Below are positions 59,401 to 64,000 of a DNA stretch of 64,000 nucleotides, piece after piece (the stretch's first letter is position 1; each line of letters starts with the position of its first letter). Both the position numbers and the translations under genes were made by a program. Source of the stretch: Molanna angustata (Eukaryota > Arthropoda > Insecta > Trichoptera > Molannidae); NCBI GenBank assembly GCA_963576475.1, contig OY754968.1, forward strand, positions 18,939,234 through 19,003,233, in the 5' to 3' direction. Below the pieces are notes generated by a model. It worked only from the letters and a program-made list of their open reading frames with translations, had not been told where the DNA came from and searched no databases.

Positions 59401-60718
59401 TGTCTAATTTGACGAGTATTATACTTTACTTAATCATTTTTTAATGTGACATATCATATTTGGCGAGAATTATACTTTATATAATATTTTTTTTAATATA
59501 TCGTGTCAAATTTGAGAAATATTAATATTTTTATGTATAAAATGTCAAATTTGACAGATGCCAAATACAAAATGTCCGTATAGGTACCTGTTACTCGGTA
59601 AAATTTAAACAAGTACATTGCTATTGGTAAGCAACTTCATTCTAACAGTATTATATTCGCAAATAATAACCAAGTGCAACTTTGTTATTTTTAATCATGT
59701 ATAGGTCAATAACTACCAACATGACTTTTTACATTGCTATTGGTAACCAACTACACGTTAACAGTATTCAATTGTTAGATAATAGCCAAGTGCAACTTTG
59801 TTATTTTTAATCATATATTGGTTAATAACTACCAATATGACTTTAACCGAGCCAAAAAGGTACTTTGCTAACTTTAGATTTTTTCAGTGTACCTACTTGT
59901 ATATGTTATGCTAAACCGGTGCCTCATAACAAATGTTGGTAATTGGTACCTACTTGTAAATGTTATGCTAAACCGGTGCCTCATAGCAAATGTTGGTAAT
60001 TGTTACCTACTTGTATATTATATTATTTTAATATTAGAATAATATATACAAGTAGTTTTTAGTCTTTTTTTTAGTCTTTCGTAGGCTAGGTGCTGAATAT
60101 ATAGTTAAAAACTATTAATGTTCTCCATAGTTTTACATAATGTTTTTATAATTAATTGTTACCATACTTATTTGTTCCAAAAAACAATTATTTTATACTT
60201 TTTTGTTTAAACTAGATGCATTACTTATTATTATATATGTTTTTACGACTAAATAAAGTTTACTATTAATTAATTATATAAAATTACTAAAACATAAGTA
60301 AAAACACTTTTATTTTTTACTTTTTCCACTAATTTAAAAATATAGACCACTGACGCGTTTCGCTCAAAGAGCATCTACTGAATGGTACTTTTTAATTAGT
60401 GGACCATTGCTAACAAACCTTTTTACAAAATATTTTAAGACTCCAGAATTAAAATATTTATAATTAAATATTTATAAACTTGTTATTGGGTGCGTGTTAA
60501 ATTAATATTTGACATAGTAGGTACCTGATTGTTGCCGGAGAAGTAATAAATAATTAAATTTGAATTATTTTTTCAGGTAATGTTGAAAATTTTAATAAGT
60601 CCTTCGAAGGAAAGTATTCCATGTCCAGTGTCGCTATTGCATTTTATTCTGGTTTATTTGCATTCGGTGGATGGAATTATCTTAACTTTGTCACTGAAGA
60701 ACTGCAAGATCCATACAA
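32308..60718 (+). CDS. SLC7-family amino-acid transporter light chain (LAT/y+LAT type), exons 1-4 of an incomplete gene
   Basis: Join 32308-32450, 40928-41226, 51152-51277, 60577-60718; the rest lies past the right edge. All junctions are GT-AG and in phase, giving 236 codons plus two bases of a family usually near 500 residues. The product is a 12-helix plasma-membrane exchanger of neutral or cationic amino acids that pairs with a 4F2hc/SLC3A2-type heavy chain. Seen: GTIIGSGIF (TM1, residues 29-37), [10 protein letters not shown] (66-75), SGGDYAYI (81-88), AALLIIRP (103-110), Cys132 in FYPTCDPPE, where LAT proteins bond the heavy chain, CLLTAINC (148-155), and [13 protein letters not shown] with the TM6 gating aromatic. 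Best matches by memory are insect minidiscs/JhI-21-like proteins and vertebrate SLC7A5-A8; which subtype is not decided. Introns of 8.5, 9.9 and 9.3 kb are packed with repeats. Confidence 0.92.
32984..33150 (-). mobile_element. SINE family A, headless copy
   Basis: Reverse complement of the SINE at 6881-7110 body: 'ttctcgggcaactaacaggt', 'aacacgccccaataacaagt' and 'ccagatccagactgaaaa'. The tRNA-like head is missing or too decayed. Intron 1 of the transporter. Confidence 0.75.
33780..33980 (-). mobile_element. SINE family A, copy with tRNA-like head
   Basis: Minus strand: A box TGCTCAGTTGG (33967-33957) and B box GGTTCGATTCT (33923-33913), then a body with 'ccagatctg'-type and 'gttattgagtgcgtgttaa' motifs. 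Boxes are intact apart from one base, so this is a less decayed member. Intron 1. Confidence 0.82.
34095..34545 (-). pseudogene. LINE RT C-terminus and 3' tail (TGATGGTATG family)
   Basis: Minus strand codes [24 protein letters not shown] sequence, [28 protein letters not shown] and a basic [11 protein letters not shown] segment. A non-coding tail follows ('gttctctctgcctaacccg') ending in 'ggcgtgatggtatg'. The order IR.ECG.K.D...[13 protein letters not shown] is the RT C-terminal region of many lepidopteran LINEs. Small deletions and a missing GRP motif show decay. Confidence 0.82.
34875..36315 (-). pseudogene. LINE reverse transcriptase, 5'-truncated, one frameshift
   Basis: Minus strand from about 36310 ([15 protein letters not shown]) runs open to 35223 and then, after a one-base slip near 35232, continues to 34934. 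RT blocks in order: PIFKKG...[23 protein letters not shown], the A block [12 protein letters not shown], the B block [15 protein letters not shown], the C block [10 protein letters not shown], and FKYLGIEIS. The catalytic aspartates are intact. The tail reads [20 protein letters not shown] and [11 protein letters not shown], then a (GAA)n 3' end at 34875-34897. No endonuclease domain is present. This is a fairly young but dead-on-arrival copy in intron 1. Clade (RTE-like or other) is not settled. Confidence 0.92.
36525..36665 (+). repeat. Dispersed repeat 'C', copy 2
   Basis: 'cagcatattccacaatccag', 'gcgacaagtgtgcgggtgtg', 'cataccttataaaatgaagc', 'acacatcagtctcgccg'. Same family as 4945-5075. 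Confidence 0.6.
37366..37560 (+). repeat. 17-bp minisatellite
   Basis: About eleven units of 'gctaaaatgcaatatagg' with small changes. Intron 1. Confidence 0.95.
37735..38319 (+). pseudogene. LINE RT fragment, same family as 34875-36315, interrupted by a GC-rich element
   Basis: Plus strand: [35 protein letters not shown], stop, [73 protein letters not shown]. It is co-linear with the C-terminal third of the RT at 34875-36315. The 3' end breaks off at 'gagctggac' and resumes at 39153 ('tggacatcctcgtcccagg ... gaagaagaagaag', to 39225). The interruption is the 833-base element at 38320-39152. Confidence 0.88.
38320..39152 (+). mobile_element. GC-rich mobile element, dimeric copy, inserted in a LINE
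   Basis: Begins 'taggttgcggctctaagggc' and ends '...ggatcgcgatccccctcga'. It is flanked by TGGAC at 38315-38319 and 39153-39157, and removing it restores the LINE 3' end. The first 311 bases (38320-38630) are repeated from 38631; without that duplication the unit would be 522 bases, close to the 502-base solo copy at 50160-50661. Landmarks: 'ggcagtaaaggcgggggtgg', 'cttagagaagagcagg', 'cgcagacgtcgggtcagaca', 'ccaacacgaggaccga', 'gttgaacccgatggatgg'. Open frames across it are short and change between copies, so I do not call a protein. Confidence 0.82.
39153..39235 (+). mobile_element. 3' end of the interrupted LINE
   Basis: 'ggacatcctcgtcccaggac' followed by a GAA-rich tail near 39197-39220 corresponds to the 3' end of the LINE at 34875-36315 ('ggacgtcctcctcctagga' ... 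(gaa)n). Continues the copy begun at 37735. Confidence 0.7.
39745..40265 (+). repeat. Dispersed repeat 'G', copy 1
   Basis: About 500 bases shared in order with 60745-61232: 'ccaaggggatataatgggga', 'tgcagattatcaactagtat', 'catgctgagattgta', 'tttactttatcgattataga', 'ctaatactcgctta', 'ttcaaattggcaaaaa', 'tcatttcatgaaaatgctg' and 'ttttccatacaaaa'. A partial third copy is at 40605-40755. No open frame. Confidence 0.8.
40296..40445 (+). repeat. Solo terminus of the TIR element at 23429-26482
   Basis: 'gttggccacaacccactcgt' then 'aactttgtttacaccacgta', followed by about 115 bases that are the reverse complement of 26353-26465 ('aaaagttctacatattaata', 'gtttacgcttagataattta'). One end of that element without its partner. 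Confidence 0.65.
40448..40560 (-). mobile_element. Possible Helitron 3' terminus
   Basis: On the minus strand the sequence ends 'cgtctgtcgggtccgCTAG' before T, a CTRR-type terminus with a GC-rich stretch just inside, a motif frequent at Helitron ends in Lepidoptera. The rest of the element cannot be delimited. Confidence 0.3.
40605..40755 (+). repeat. Dispersed repeat 'G', partial copy
   Basis: 'attttcaaattgccaaaaag', 'gcaatgaagaattatcaagt', 'tttcatgaaaatgctgttaa', 'ttttccatacaaaaat' match the 3' third of copy 1. Confidence 0.65.
40928..41226 (+). CDS. Transporter coding exon 2
   Basis: Acceptor ATTTGTTGCAG, donor GTAAGT at 41227. 299 bases encode the end of TM1 through TM3 and the following extracellular loop: [44 protein letters not shown] and [16 protein letters not shown]. 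It ends after one base of a Cys codon. GC content is far above that of the intron, a coding signature here. Confidence 0.93.
41227..42049. other. Start of intron 2; one short LINE trace
   Basis: AT-rich intron. At 41655-41710 'agacctgcaaagagatggaa' 'ggacag' resembles the RPAKRWKD piece of the GAA-tail LINE family. A small hairpin lies at 41467-41515. Nothing else supported. Confidence 0.45.
42050..42530 (+). pseudogene. Decayed LINE C-terminus and 3' tail
   Basis: Plus strand retains 'gatggccacatagaaagaat' + 'gaatga' (GHIERMNE-like), 'aagaagcgtg' remnants, 'gcatgggcgtgaatgaagcg', and the tail 'gagtctggcgttcggttcta' to 'gggcgtgatggtatgg'. Same family as 34095-34545, but much older, with frames lost. 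A second tail fragment follows at 42660-42810 and a third decayed piece around 43080-43320. Confidence 0.65.
42660..42810 (+). mobile_element. LINE 3'-tail fragment
   Basis: 'gaggcgatgaatgtatgttg', 'agtgtatggcgctaggtttt', 'gcttaccccacagag' and the terminal 'ggcatgatggtatgtatg'. Contains a local duplication around 'gagtaatactctgtggctta'. Confidence 0.6.
43717..44150 (+). repeat. Dispersed repeat 'F', copy 2
   Basis: Co-linear with 10978-11430: 'ttttttcattgaatcgtatc', 'ttccgattggtcccatttca', 'gatcacacatgaatttcatc', 'gaattcacgagaaaaaa'. Intron 2. Confidence 0.6.
44208..44830 (+). repeat. Dispersed repeat 'D', copy 2 (with extra internal sequence)
   Basis: The head 'accggttgattgagtggtag' and 'cttcctaccccttcatctcc' (44208-44330) and the tail 'gatcatgttgttttaatttg' ... 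'gtcgctgtttctatcccaaa' (44725-44826) match 5552-5830. The middle is longer here. It ends in 'taaataaata', next to a LINE tail. Confidence 0.55.
44936..45865 (-). pseudogene. L2/CR1-like LINE, RT C-terminal part and 3' tail
   Basis: Minus strand: [20 protein letters not shown] then KTEFMW (RT block after YADD), a frameshift near 45700, [88 protein letters not shown], another shift near 45220, and [23 protein letters not shown] with [10 protein letters not shown]. This is the diagnostic C-terminal pattern of the CR1/L2 group. The tail 'aacggcgctatacaaatta' + TTA repeats is at 44940-44970. It is nested inside the hAT element. Confidence 0.92.
46120..46255 (-). mobile_element. SINE family B, tRNA-Thr-like head
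   Basis: Minus strand: 'tggcagagcggttagcgcgc', anticodon-arm-like CTGGA-TTAGTAA-TCCAG, and 'cgcgagttcgaatcctgcct' (B box AGTTCGAATCC), followed by 'ctataggacaagcatttat' body. The arm would present AGT as anticodon, as in tRNA-Thr. The acceptor ends pair poorly and the body is shared with 49153-49340, so it is a SINE and not a tRNA gene. Confidence 0.82.
46493..46555 (-). mobile_element. LINE 3'-tail, right portion (split by hAT)
   Basis: 'gagtaagcagagaaaatcga' 'acacc' then 'ctatcttgacgtacc' continues the tail whose other part ('accatcacgccatgtccctcata') is at 44828-44850. Confidence 0.7.
46560..49150. other. Intron 2, 2.6 kb without identifiable elements
   Basis: AT-rich, non-repetitive within the window. 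A short patch 46735-46855 ending 'aaccggccctgg' may be a remnant of a GGCCGG-ended hAT element. Nothing else can be supported, including coding frames or RNA genes. Confidence 0.5.
49153..49340 (+). mobile_element. SINE family B, plus-strand copy
   Basis: 'ggtggcagagcggttagcgc' head, B box AGTTCGAATCC (49203-49213), then 'ctatagcacaagcattactg', 'cttagtttagggaatgtatg' and an A-rich tail to about 49340. Same order as the minus-strand copy 46120-46255. Confidence 0.82.
49628..50700 (+). repeat. ~110-bp tandem array, interrupted by the GC-rich element
   Basis: 'gaccacctgacagatagcca' starts at 49628, 49742, 49853, 49963 and 50048 (periods 114, 111, 110, 85). Units continue 'cttccttgtacagtgtacag', 'aatacgtacaagttacgtac', 'gaatttgtatagtgagaagg', 'agttcactgtacaaattta'. 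The last unit is split by 50160-50661 and resumes 'ttatttatt' at 50671. Confidence 0.92.
50160..50661 (+). mobile_element. GC-rich mobile element, solo copy with 9-bp target duplication
   Basis: 502 bases of GC-rich sequence with TGTACAAAT on both sides (50151-50159, 50662-50670). Deleting it rebuilds 'cactgtacaaatttatttat', exactly the unit seen in the neighbouring tandem copies, so the empty site is known. Sequence matches 38320-39152 without the dimer. There are no terminal inverted repeats, no poly-A and no clear pol III boxes ('ggttcaggcac' is a weak B-box candidate). Variable duplication length (5 and 9) fits LINE-machinery retroposition better than a cut-and-paste element, but this is inference. 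Confidence 0.88.
50829..51017 (+). mobile_element. Palindromic foldback element, single-hairpin copy
   Basis: Ends GGGGGGGCATGTC and GACTTGCCCCCC are inverted. The inside carries 'cccatatcatggatataatt' and its complement around 'atctcaagat'. Same family as the double element at 8199-8530. It lies 130 bases upstream of transporter exon 3. Confidence 0.78.
51152..51277 (+). CDS. Transporter coding exon 3
   Basis: Acceptor TTTAATTTAG, donor GTAAAT (51278). 126 bases, completing the split Cys codon and encoding [12 protein letters not shown], the cytosolic [12 protein letters not shown] segment and TM5 [20 protein letters not shown] with .A.K is a strongly conserved intracellular stretch of the LAT subfamily. 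Confidence 0.93.
51500..51640 (-). repeat. Dispersed repeat 'C', inverted copy
   Basis: Reverse complement of the family: 'gagacgacgagactagtgtg', 'cgtacttcattttata', 'gcacacccgcacacctt', 'ccccacattgtgggatatgg'. A partial direct copy follows at 51965-52030 ('tatcccacaatgtggggtaa'). Confidence 0.65.
52068..52970 (+). repeat. Composite satellite block: 57-bp and 65-bp tandem repeats
   Basis: First, three units of 57 bases ('acctacttgtatatgttgtg', 'ctaaaccggtgcctcatagc') start at 52071, 52128 and 52185. Then a transition (52245-52500) is rich in 'aaccaagcaactttgttaa'. Finally about seven units of 65 bases run to 52960, with 'agtatccacagcaaacaact' spaced 65 apart at 52636, 52701, 52766 and 52831. 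The block has a relative at 59585-60020 with the 57-bp units at its other side. Confidence 0.9.
53255..53650 (+). pseudogene. Tc1/mariner-superfamily transposase remnant
   Basis: Plus strand, in shifting frames: [36 protein letters not shown], [18 protein letters not shown], and at the end [18 protein letters not shown]. The order (DES.F...G..N.HN; NVWAG...GP; LNG..Y..FLQ; WP..SPDL.PLDFF) matches an insect mariner-like transposase group whose last catalytic Asp is in PLDF. Several frameshifts and a stop. No inverted termini identified. Confidence 0.82.
53848..53955 (+). pseudogene. Short LINE RT C-terminal piece
   Basis: Plus strand [20 protein letters not shown] then [14 protein letters not shown], the same segment as in the minus-strand copies at 34095-34545 and 54765-55105, here in the opposite orientation. 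Confidence 0.8.
53956..54190 (-). pseudogene. LINE C-terminal zinc-knuckle-like remnant
   Basis: Minus strand reads [36 protein letters not shown]........C.CG..QT..HL...C pattern closes the coding region of several LINE and RNase H-type elements. Only this tail remains. Confidence 0.7.
54283..54420 (+). pseudogene. RT remnant with internal deletion (NYRAISLL joined near YADD)
   Basis: Plus strand [14 protein letters not shown] (RT block 1) is followed after a few bases by [20 protein letters not shown] (RT block C). The whole region between, several hundred codons in an intact RT, is missing. An internally deleted LINE copy. Confidence 0.75.
54765..55105 (-). pseudogene. LINE RT C-terminus and 3' tail, well preserved
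   Basis: Minus strand: [20 protein letters not shown] then [64 protein letters not shown] and [13 protein letters not shown] end, followed by 'ggcgtgatggtat' at 54768-54780. One of the best preserved of the TGATGGTATG-tail family here. Intron 3. Confidence 0.88.
55405..55760 (-). pseudogene. LINE RT C-terminus, second family
   Basis: Minus strand: [55 protein letters not shown], frameshift, then [20 protein letters not shown]. The pattern WT..RTN.SIL.EL.I..RL......RIL..FGHI.RR......L...G.VEG.R is a recognised LINE C-terminus distinct from the MNEERL family. Intron 3. Confidence 0.85.
55761..57398. other. Intron 3 stretch without identifiable elements
   Basis: AT-rich; short low-complexity runs; a GC-richer piece at 57075-57240 with no repeat partner in the window. 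No supported gene. Confidence 0.5.
57407..58029 (+). mobile_element. hAT element, internally deleted, keeps transposase C-terminus
   Basis: Termini CAGGGGTGGCCAACC and its near complement GTCGGCCACCCCTG, with perfect 8-bp target duplication CTATATAT (57399-57406, 58030-58037). Inside, in two frames, are [20 protein letters not shown] and then [40 protein letters not shown], a typical hAT C-terminal dimerisation region (hATC). The catalytic part is deleted, so it is non-autonomous. Intron 3 of the transporter. Confidence 0.93.
57580..57837 (+). pseudogene. hAT transposase C-terminal (hATC) remnant
   Basis: A frameshift separates [12 protein letters not shown] from [14 protein letters not shown]. 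The S-Y-L-C-E-S-A-F-S and RSRLT...L...LRLA blocks are those of GTF2IRD2/ZBED-like domesticated and insect hAT transposases. It ends at a stop at 57835-57837 inside the element. Confidence 0.88.
58490..58975 (-). pseudogene. Jockey/R1-like LINE RT C-terminus, decayed
   Basis: Minus strand with shifts: [20 protein letters not shown] then ILGFICRLT (matches DLGV.FD..L....HI......LGFI.R), [14 protein letters not shown], [17 protein letters not shown] and [19 protein letters not shown]. The order fits the region after the palm domain in jockey-type LINEs. The same segment is present at 15481-15970 and 61850-62300. Confidence 0.65.
59585..60020 (+). repeat. Composite satellite block, second copy
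   Basis: About 130-bp units with 'acattgctattggtaa', 'gccaagtgcaactttgttat' and 'ataactaccaacatgact' (59610-59880), then two to three 57-bp units ('acctacttgtatatgttatg', 'ctaaaccggtgcctcat'). Related to 52068-52970, with 57-bp units on the opposite flank. Confidence 0.85.
60478..60555 (+). mobile_element. SINE family A, tail-only copy
   Basis: 'acttgttattgggtgcgtgt', 'aatatttgacatagtaggta', 'cctgattgttgccggagaag'. It ends only about 20 bases before transporter exon 4, close to the acceptor's pyrimidine tract. Confidence 0.8.
60577..60718 (+). CDS. Transporter coding exon 4
   Basis: Acceptor ATTTTTTCAG, donor GTAAGT (60719). It encodes the loop [14 protein letters not shown] and TM6 [15 protein letters not shown], then [14 protein letters not shown]. 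The TM6 aromatic of GLFAFGG corresponds to the gating phenylalanine of LAT1. It ends after two bases of a codon; the next exon is outside the window. Confidence 0.93.
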
Positions 60719-60744
60719 GTAAGTAAAAACATTTTTTATTCCTC

Positions 60745-61232
60745 ACTAACCCAAGGGGATATAGTGGGGAGTTATGATTTCGCAATTTTTATTTTTTTTA
60801 TTGCAGATTATCAACTATTGTCATGCTGAGATTGTATTCTGAAAGTTTCATCACAATGTATCTGTGTGTGTGCTATGTACGGCGTATTCATTTTACTTTA
60901 TCGATTATAGACTAAAGTGCTCATTCGATTCTATTCAAATTTTGCAAACTTGTATATCTAATACTCACTTAGACCCCATTATATTTTGAAGGATATCTGA
61001 ATAGTGCTTATCAATTTTTTTAAATGTCAAATATTTCAAGATGACCCCAAGCTCAGGAAACCTATAATTTGAAAATTTTATTTTCAAATTGGCAAAAAGG
61101 CACATCACTTTTATAAAATGGCATTGAAGAATTATTAAGTTTTCATAATAAAATATTTAAATTATAAAAATAATGTAACAAACTCATTTCATGACATTGC
61201 TGAATATTTTCCATACAAAATATTCCATCAAA
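60745..61232 (+). repeat. Dispersed repeat 'G', copy 2
   Basis: Co-linear with 39745-40265, starting 'cccaaggggatatagtgggg' and ending 'gaatattttccatacaaaat'. It directly abuts the mariner transposase fragment at 61233. Confidence 0.8.
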
Positions 61233-61505
61233 AAAACTATACAGTATTTGAAGCAGGAAAACGTAGAAATTCTTGACCATCCTCCATACAGTCCTGACCT
61301 TAGCCCTAACGATTTCTTTACATTTCCTAAAATTAAGAAAAATCTTCGCGGTCAAAGGTTCCAGTCCAGTGAAGAAGCAGTTGACGCTTTCAAGACATCC
61401 ATATTGAACACCCCTACTTTGGAGTGGAATAAATGTTTTAATAACTGGTTCGAGCGAATTGAAAAGTGTATTAAACTACGTGGTGAATACTTTGAAAAAC
61501 AATAA
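61233..61505 (+). pseudogene. Mariner transposase C-terminal fragment
   Basis: Open frame from about 61233 to TAA at 61503-61505: IQYLKQENVEILDHPPYSPD, LSPNDFFTFPKIKKNLRGQR, FQSSEEAVDAFKTSI, WFERIEKCIKLRGEYFEKQ. HPPYSPDLSPNDFF contains the third catalytic Asp of the D,D34D triad. The C-terminus is intact to the natural stop, while everything upstream is missing. Intron 4. Confidence 0.93.
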
Positions 61506-61849
61506 AAGATACTATAAGATTATAGTAGTGTTATTTTCTTCAAACGACAAAACTTAAAGGCATGCCTCGTATAATCGGTGGTGTGGGGTAGGTATGTTCA
61601 TTTTCAAAATGACTGCGAGACAAATAATGACAAACTATTGATGGCAGATTTTCATGGGCAGTTGGACGTATTTTATTTAGTAGGTAGGTATGCCAGACGT
61701 CGAGAACTGCAGATAACTGTGCGTAGTATAATATTCCTAAGTAACTCAATCGATAGAAGAGCACGTTTCACATCTTTTAAGACGTGACATTTTATAGGTC
61801 GCCTTAATTATTAAATACTTCAATTTCATTTTCTTCAGGAAAGATTTAT

Positions 61850-62580
61850 TGAATGTTTATTTATACGCAGTACACATCACAAGAATCGAGAAAGTACAGC
61901 AAAAATTCATAAACTATATAAATCATAAATTTCACCTTAACTTCAATAGATATCAACAGTCACTTAAATATCATAATTTTGATACGCTTGAATGTAGGAG
62001 AGTCTTGCACGACCAATCGCTGCTGCATAAAATTTTGAACAATGCCATAGACTCGCCTGTACTTGTCAACCTAGAGGTATCCATGTTCCAGGTAGAATGG
62101 TTCGTAGACCTCAATTACTTCATATTCCAACAAGTAGAACAAATATCAGGAAAAATTCAACAATTACACGCATATGCAGCCAATATAACAATACATTCTC
62201 AGCTGAGATAGACATATTCAACGCGAAATATTACAGATTTAGACATGATGTTCTGAAGGTGATGCGCAACCAATATCCCTCTGTCATGTCCTCCTAGTCT
62301 CTCTTCTCTCATTTCTCTTTCCTTCCCTAGTTGTTGTATATGTGTGTATATATGTGTACTTATGTATGTATGTGTGTGTGTGATGGTGTGTATGAGAGTG
62401 TGTGTGAGGGTGTGTATGAATGTGTGAGCATGAATTATTTTTGGCTTGTAAACTGTTATTTGTTTTTATATTATGTTGATGGAATGCTTTTTTTGGCTCT
62501 AACAATGTAAAAATTATTTTGTATCATTAAACTGTAAATGAGCTGTAGCTTCCCAAAGAAAATAAATAAATAAATTTATA
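61850..62580 (+). pseudogene. LINE (jockey/R1-like) 3' end with tail
   Basis: Plus strand RIEKVQQKFINYINHKFHLN, FDTLECRRVLHDQSLLHKIL, NNAIDSPVLVNL, a frameshift near 62090, then GRMVRRPQLLHIPTSRTNI, DIFNAKYYRFRHDVLKVMRN and a stop at 62294-62296. The 3' untranslated part holds a TG-rich microsatellite (62335-62440) and ends 'aaagaaaataaataaataaa'. No catalytic core. Intron 4. Confidence 0.82.
62335..62440 (+). repeat. TG-rich microsatellite
   Basis: Imperfect (TG)n with TATG and GAGG interruptions in the 3' untranslated part of the LINE at 61850-62580. Confidence 0.85.
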
Positions 62581-63640
62581 CCTACGTATTTTACGTCATT
62601 GTTGTAAATTATAAAAGTGAATTATAATATATAATGCTCTCGATGTAAATACACTTTCGATTAGTTATCTGTGCAATTAATGAATTCTTTAGGAAAGTTT
62701 TATATATATACTTATTATTGCGTGCTTTAGATAGACGATTATTATAATTTACATCAAAACCCCATCGATCAGTTACAACTAAATTCATTTAATTAATAAT
62801 AAAAATGTGAAGGAATAAGCATTGATTTTTAAAATATTGCTACACAAAATTTACGCAAGTGTAGTACGATCAGCAGATCGAAAAGGCAAACTGTGATTTT
62901 GACAAGAAAGTATCATTTTTCATATCACTTTCAGTGAACGGTGAGCCAGCTGTTTTCTTATTATAAGCTCGCTTTGGCACTGCAAGAATTTAGAGTTATC
63001 CGGACTCTTCTTATGTTTAATTTCAATTAAAAAATAAAACAGTATGCTTTAGATTCTACGTATATTTTTTATTGGTCGATAGATATATCGCCTTGTTAGT
63101 GCATCTTCAAGACTATGACGGCGTGGGGTTCTTCTTATGTTCTTTCAATTTCTTAAGGGGTCGTTATTTGTTCCCAGCATAAGCAGAACGGGTAGTGGTG
63201 GAGAAAGAACAGTAAGTACTTAATTTATCTTTGGATTCACTACATTTTAATTCCATCATTGAAAAAAAGGAACAATCATTCTATTGGAGTGACATGCAAT
63301 AAATTATCGATTTTCGAGAAAAAAATATGCACATACCTATACACTGGTTAGTTTCGCAATAACATTTAACAGGGAGTTAATTTGCAATTTGCGTATCAAT
63401 TATGACAAATTGCATTGTTCAAACGGAAAAAAATATATTTCAAAGATTTATGTGATTAAATTATTTTATGCTGCTGCTGTCATAATTTTTGCGTAACGTT
63501 TCATGTTTTTAATTTATTCATTTATGAATTATCTAGAATATCATTTATTTATCTCACAAAGGATTTTTTTAAAACAATGTAATAGGAATTCATCCGAGAA
63601 GGATTTGATGGACCCAACGACTAATCTTGCTGAAATTTTT
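62581..63640. other. Intron 4 stretch without identifiable elements
   Basis: AT-rich; no coding exon of the transporter could be recognised here, and no repeat with a partner in the window. Confidence 0.5.
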
Positions 63641-63659
63641 TACACACACTTTATAACGA

Positions 63660-63920
63660 TTTATACAAACGAGTGGGTTGTGGCCAACACTAAAGTCTTT
63701 CCAACACATATATTCGATTACATTTTAAACATTTTCCCATATTCCAATTTATAAAAAAAAACGAGTGAATTGTGGTCATCACTTAACTCTTTCGAGCGCT
63801 TATATTCAAATACATTTTAAACCATAAAATTAAAATTACAAATTACTTCGTTTACGCAACTAGTAAACTATAAATACTCATTAGTGGTGTAAACGAAGTT
63901 ATTTGTAATTTTAATTTTAT
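63660..63920 (+). repeat. Fragment of the 'gtggccaacact' repeat plus a ~97-bp inverted pair
   Basis: 'aacgagtgggttgtggccaa' (63669) and 'aacgagtgaattgtggtcat' (63760) are two of the ~135-bp-type monomers known from both arms of the giant inverted repeat. At 63824-63920 'aaaattaaaattacaaatta' 'cttcgtttac' is mirrored by 'gtaaacgaagttatttgtaa' 'ttttaatttt', carrying the AACTTCGTTTACACCAC terminus. Confidence 0.7.
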
Positions 63921-64000
63921 TAGTTAAAATGTGCCACAAAAGTAAAGCTCTACGACATATAAAGACATTTTAAACCATTTCCCATAGTCCAATCTTTCTG

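Overview
This is a window of insect nuclear DNA, most likely from a moth or butterfly. It is very AT-rich, its genes are split by long introns, and almost everything between exons is mobile or tandemly repeated DNA. Lepidoptera is an inference from the many TAGGTACCTACC-type runs, the tRNA-headed SINEs, the LINE tails ending in the TGATGGTATG style, and abundant hAT, mariner-like and L2/CR1-like debris. No bacterial-type genes, CRISPR arrays or free-standing tRNA/rRNA genes were seen.

Two host genes are supported. (1) At the left edge, on the minus strand, two exons (4008-3938 and 2376-2217) join in perfect phase to give the start of a homeodomain protein with the three-residue PYP loop of the TALE class. 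The third helix must lie beyond the left edge. Two well-spliced upstream exons (from 4814 and 4217) probably form its 5' leader. (2) On the plus strand, four exons (32308-32450, 40928-41226, 51152-51277, 60577-60718) encode the first 236 residues of an SLC7-family amino-acid transporter of the LAT/y+LAT light-chain type. It carries the GSGIF motif, the cysteine that bonds the heavy chain, and the TM6 GLFAFGGWN motif. The remaining exons lie beyond the right edge.

Layout: 1-2.1 kb tandem and direct repeats; 2.2-4.8 kb homeobox gene 5' part; 5-11.9 kb LINE and SINE fragments, foldback elements and a 129-bp-period array; 12.1-23.1 kb one complete LTR retrotransposon of 11 kb with 2.46-kb near-identical LTRs, 4-bp target duplication, primer-binding-like site and polypurine tract but no recognisable gag/pol (LARD-like, minus strand); 23.4-31.0 kb a giant inverted repeat with arms of about 2.7 and 3.0 kb built from matching tandem subrepeats; 31.9-60.7 kb the transporter gene, with introns of 8.5, 9.9 and 9.3 kb filled with LINE fragments, nested hAT elements, SINEs, mariner-like remnants, a GC-rich 0.5-kb mobile element and satellite-like arrays; 60.7-64 kb intron 4 with a mariner transposase end and a LINE 3' end.

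The most notable observations are the young LARD-like element; the GC-rich element whose two insertion sites can both be reconstructed as empty; the giant inverted repeat; and several tandem arrays seeded from LINE 3' ends.
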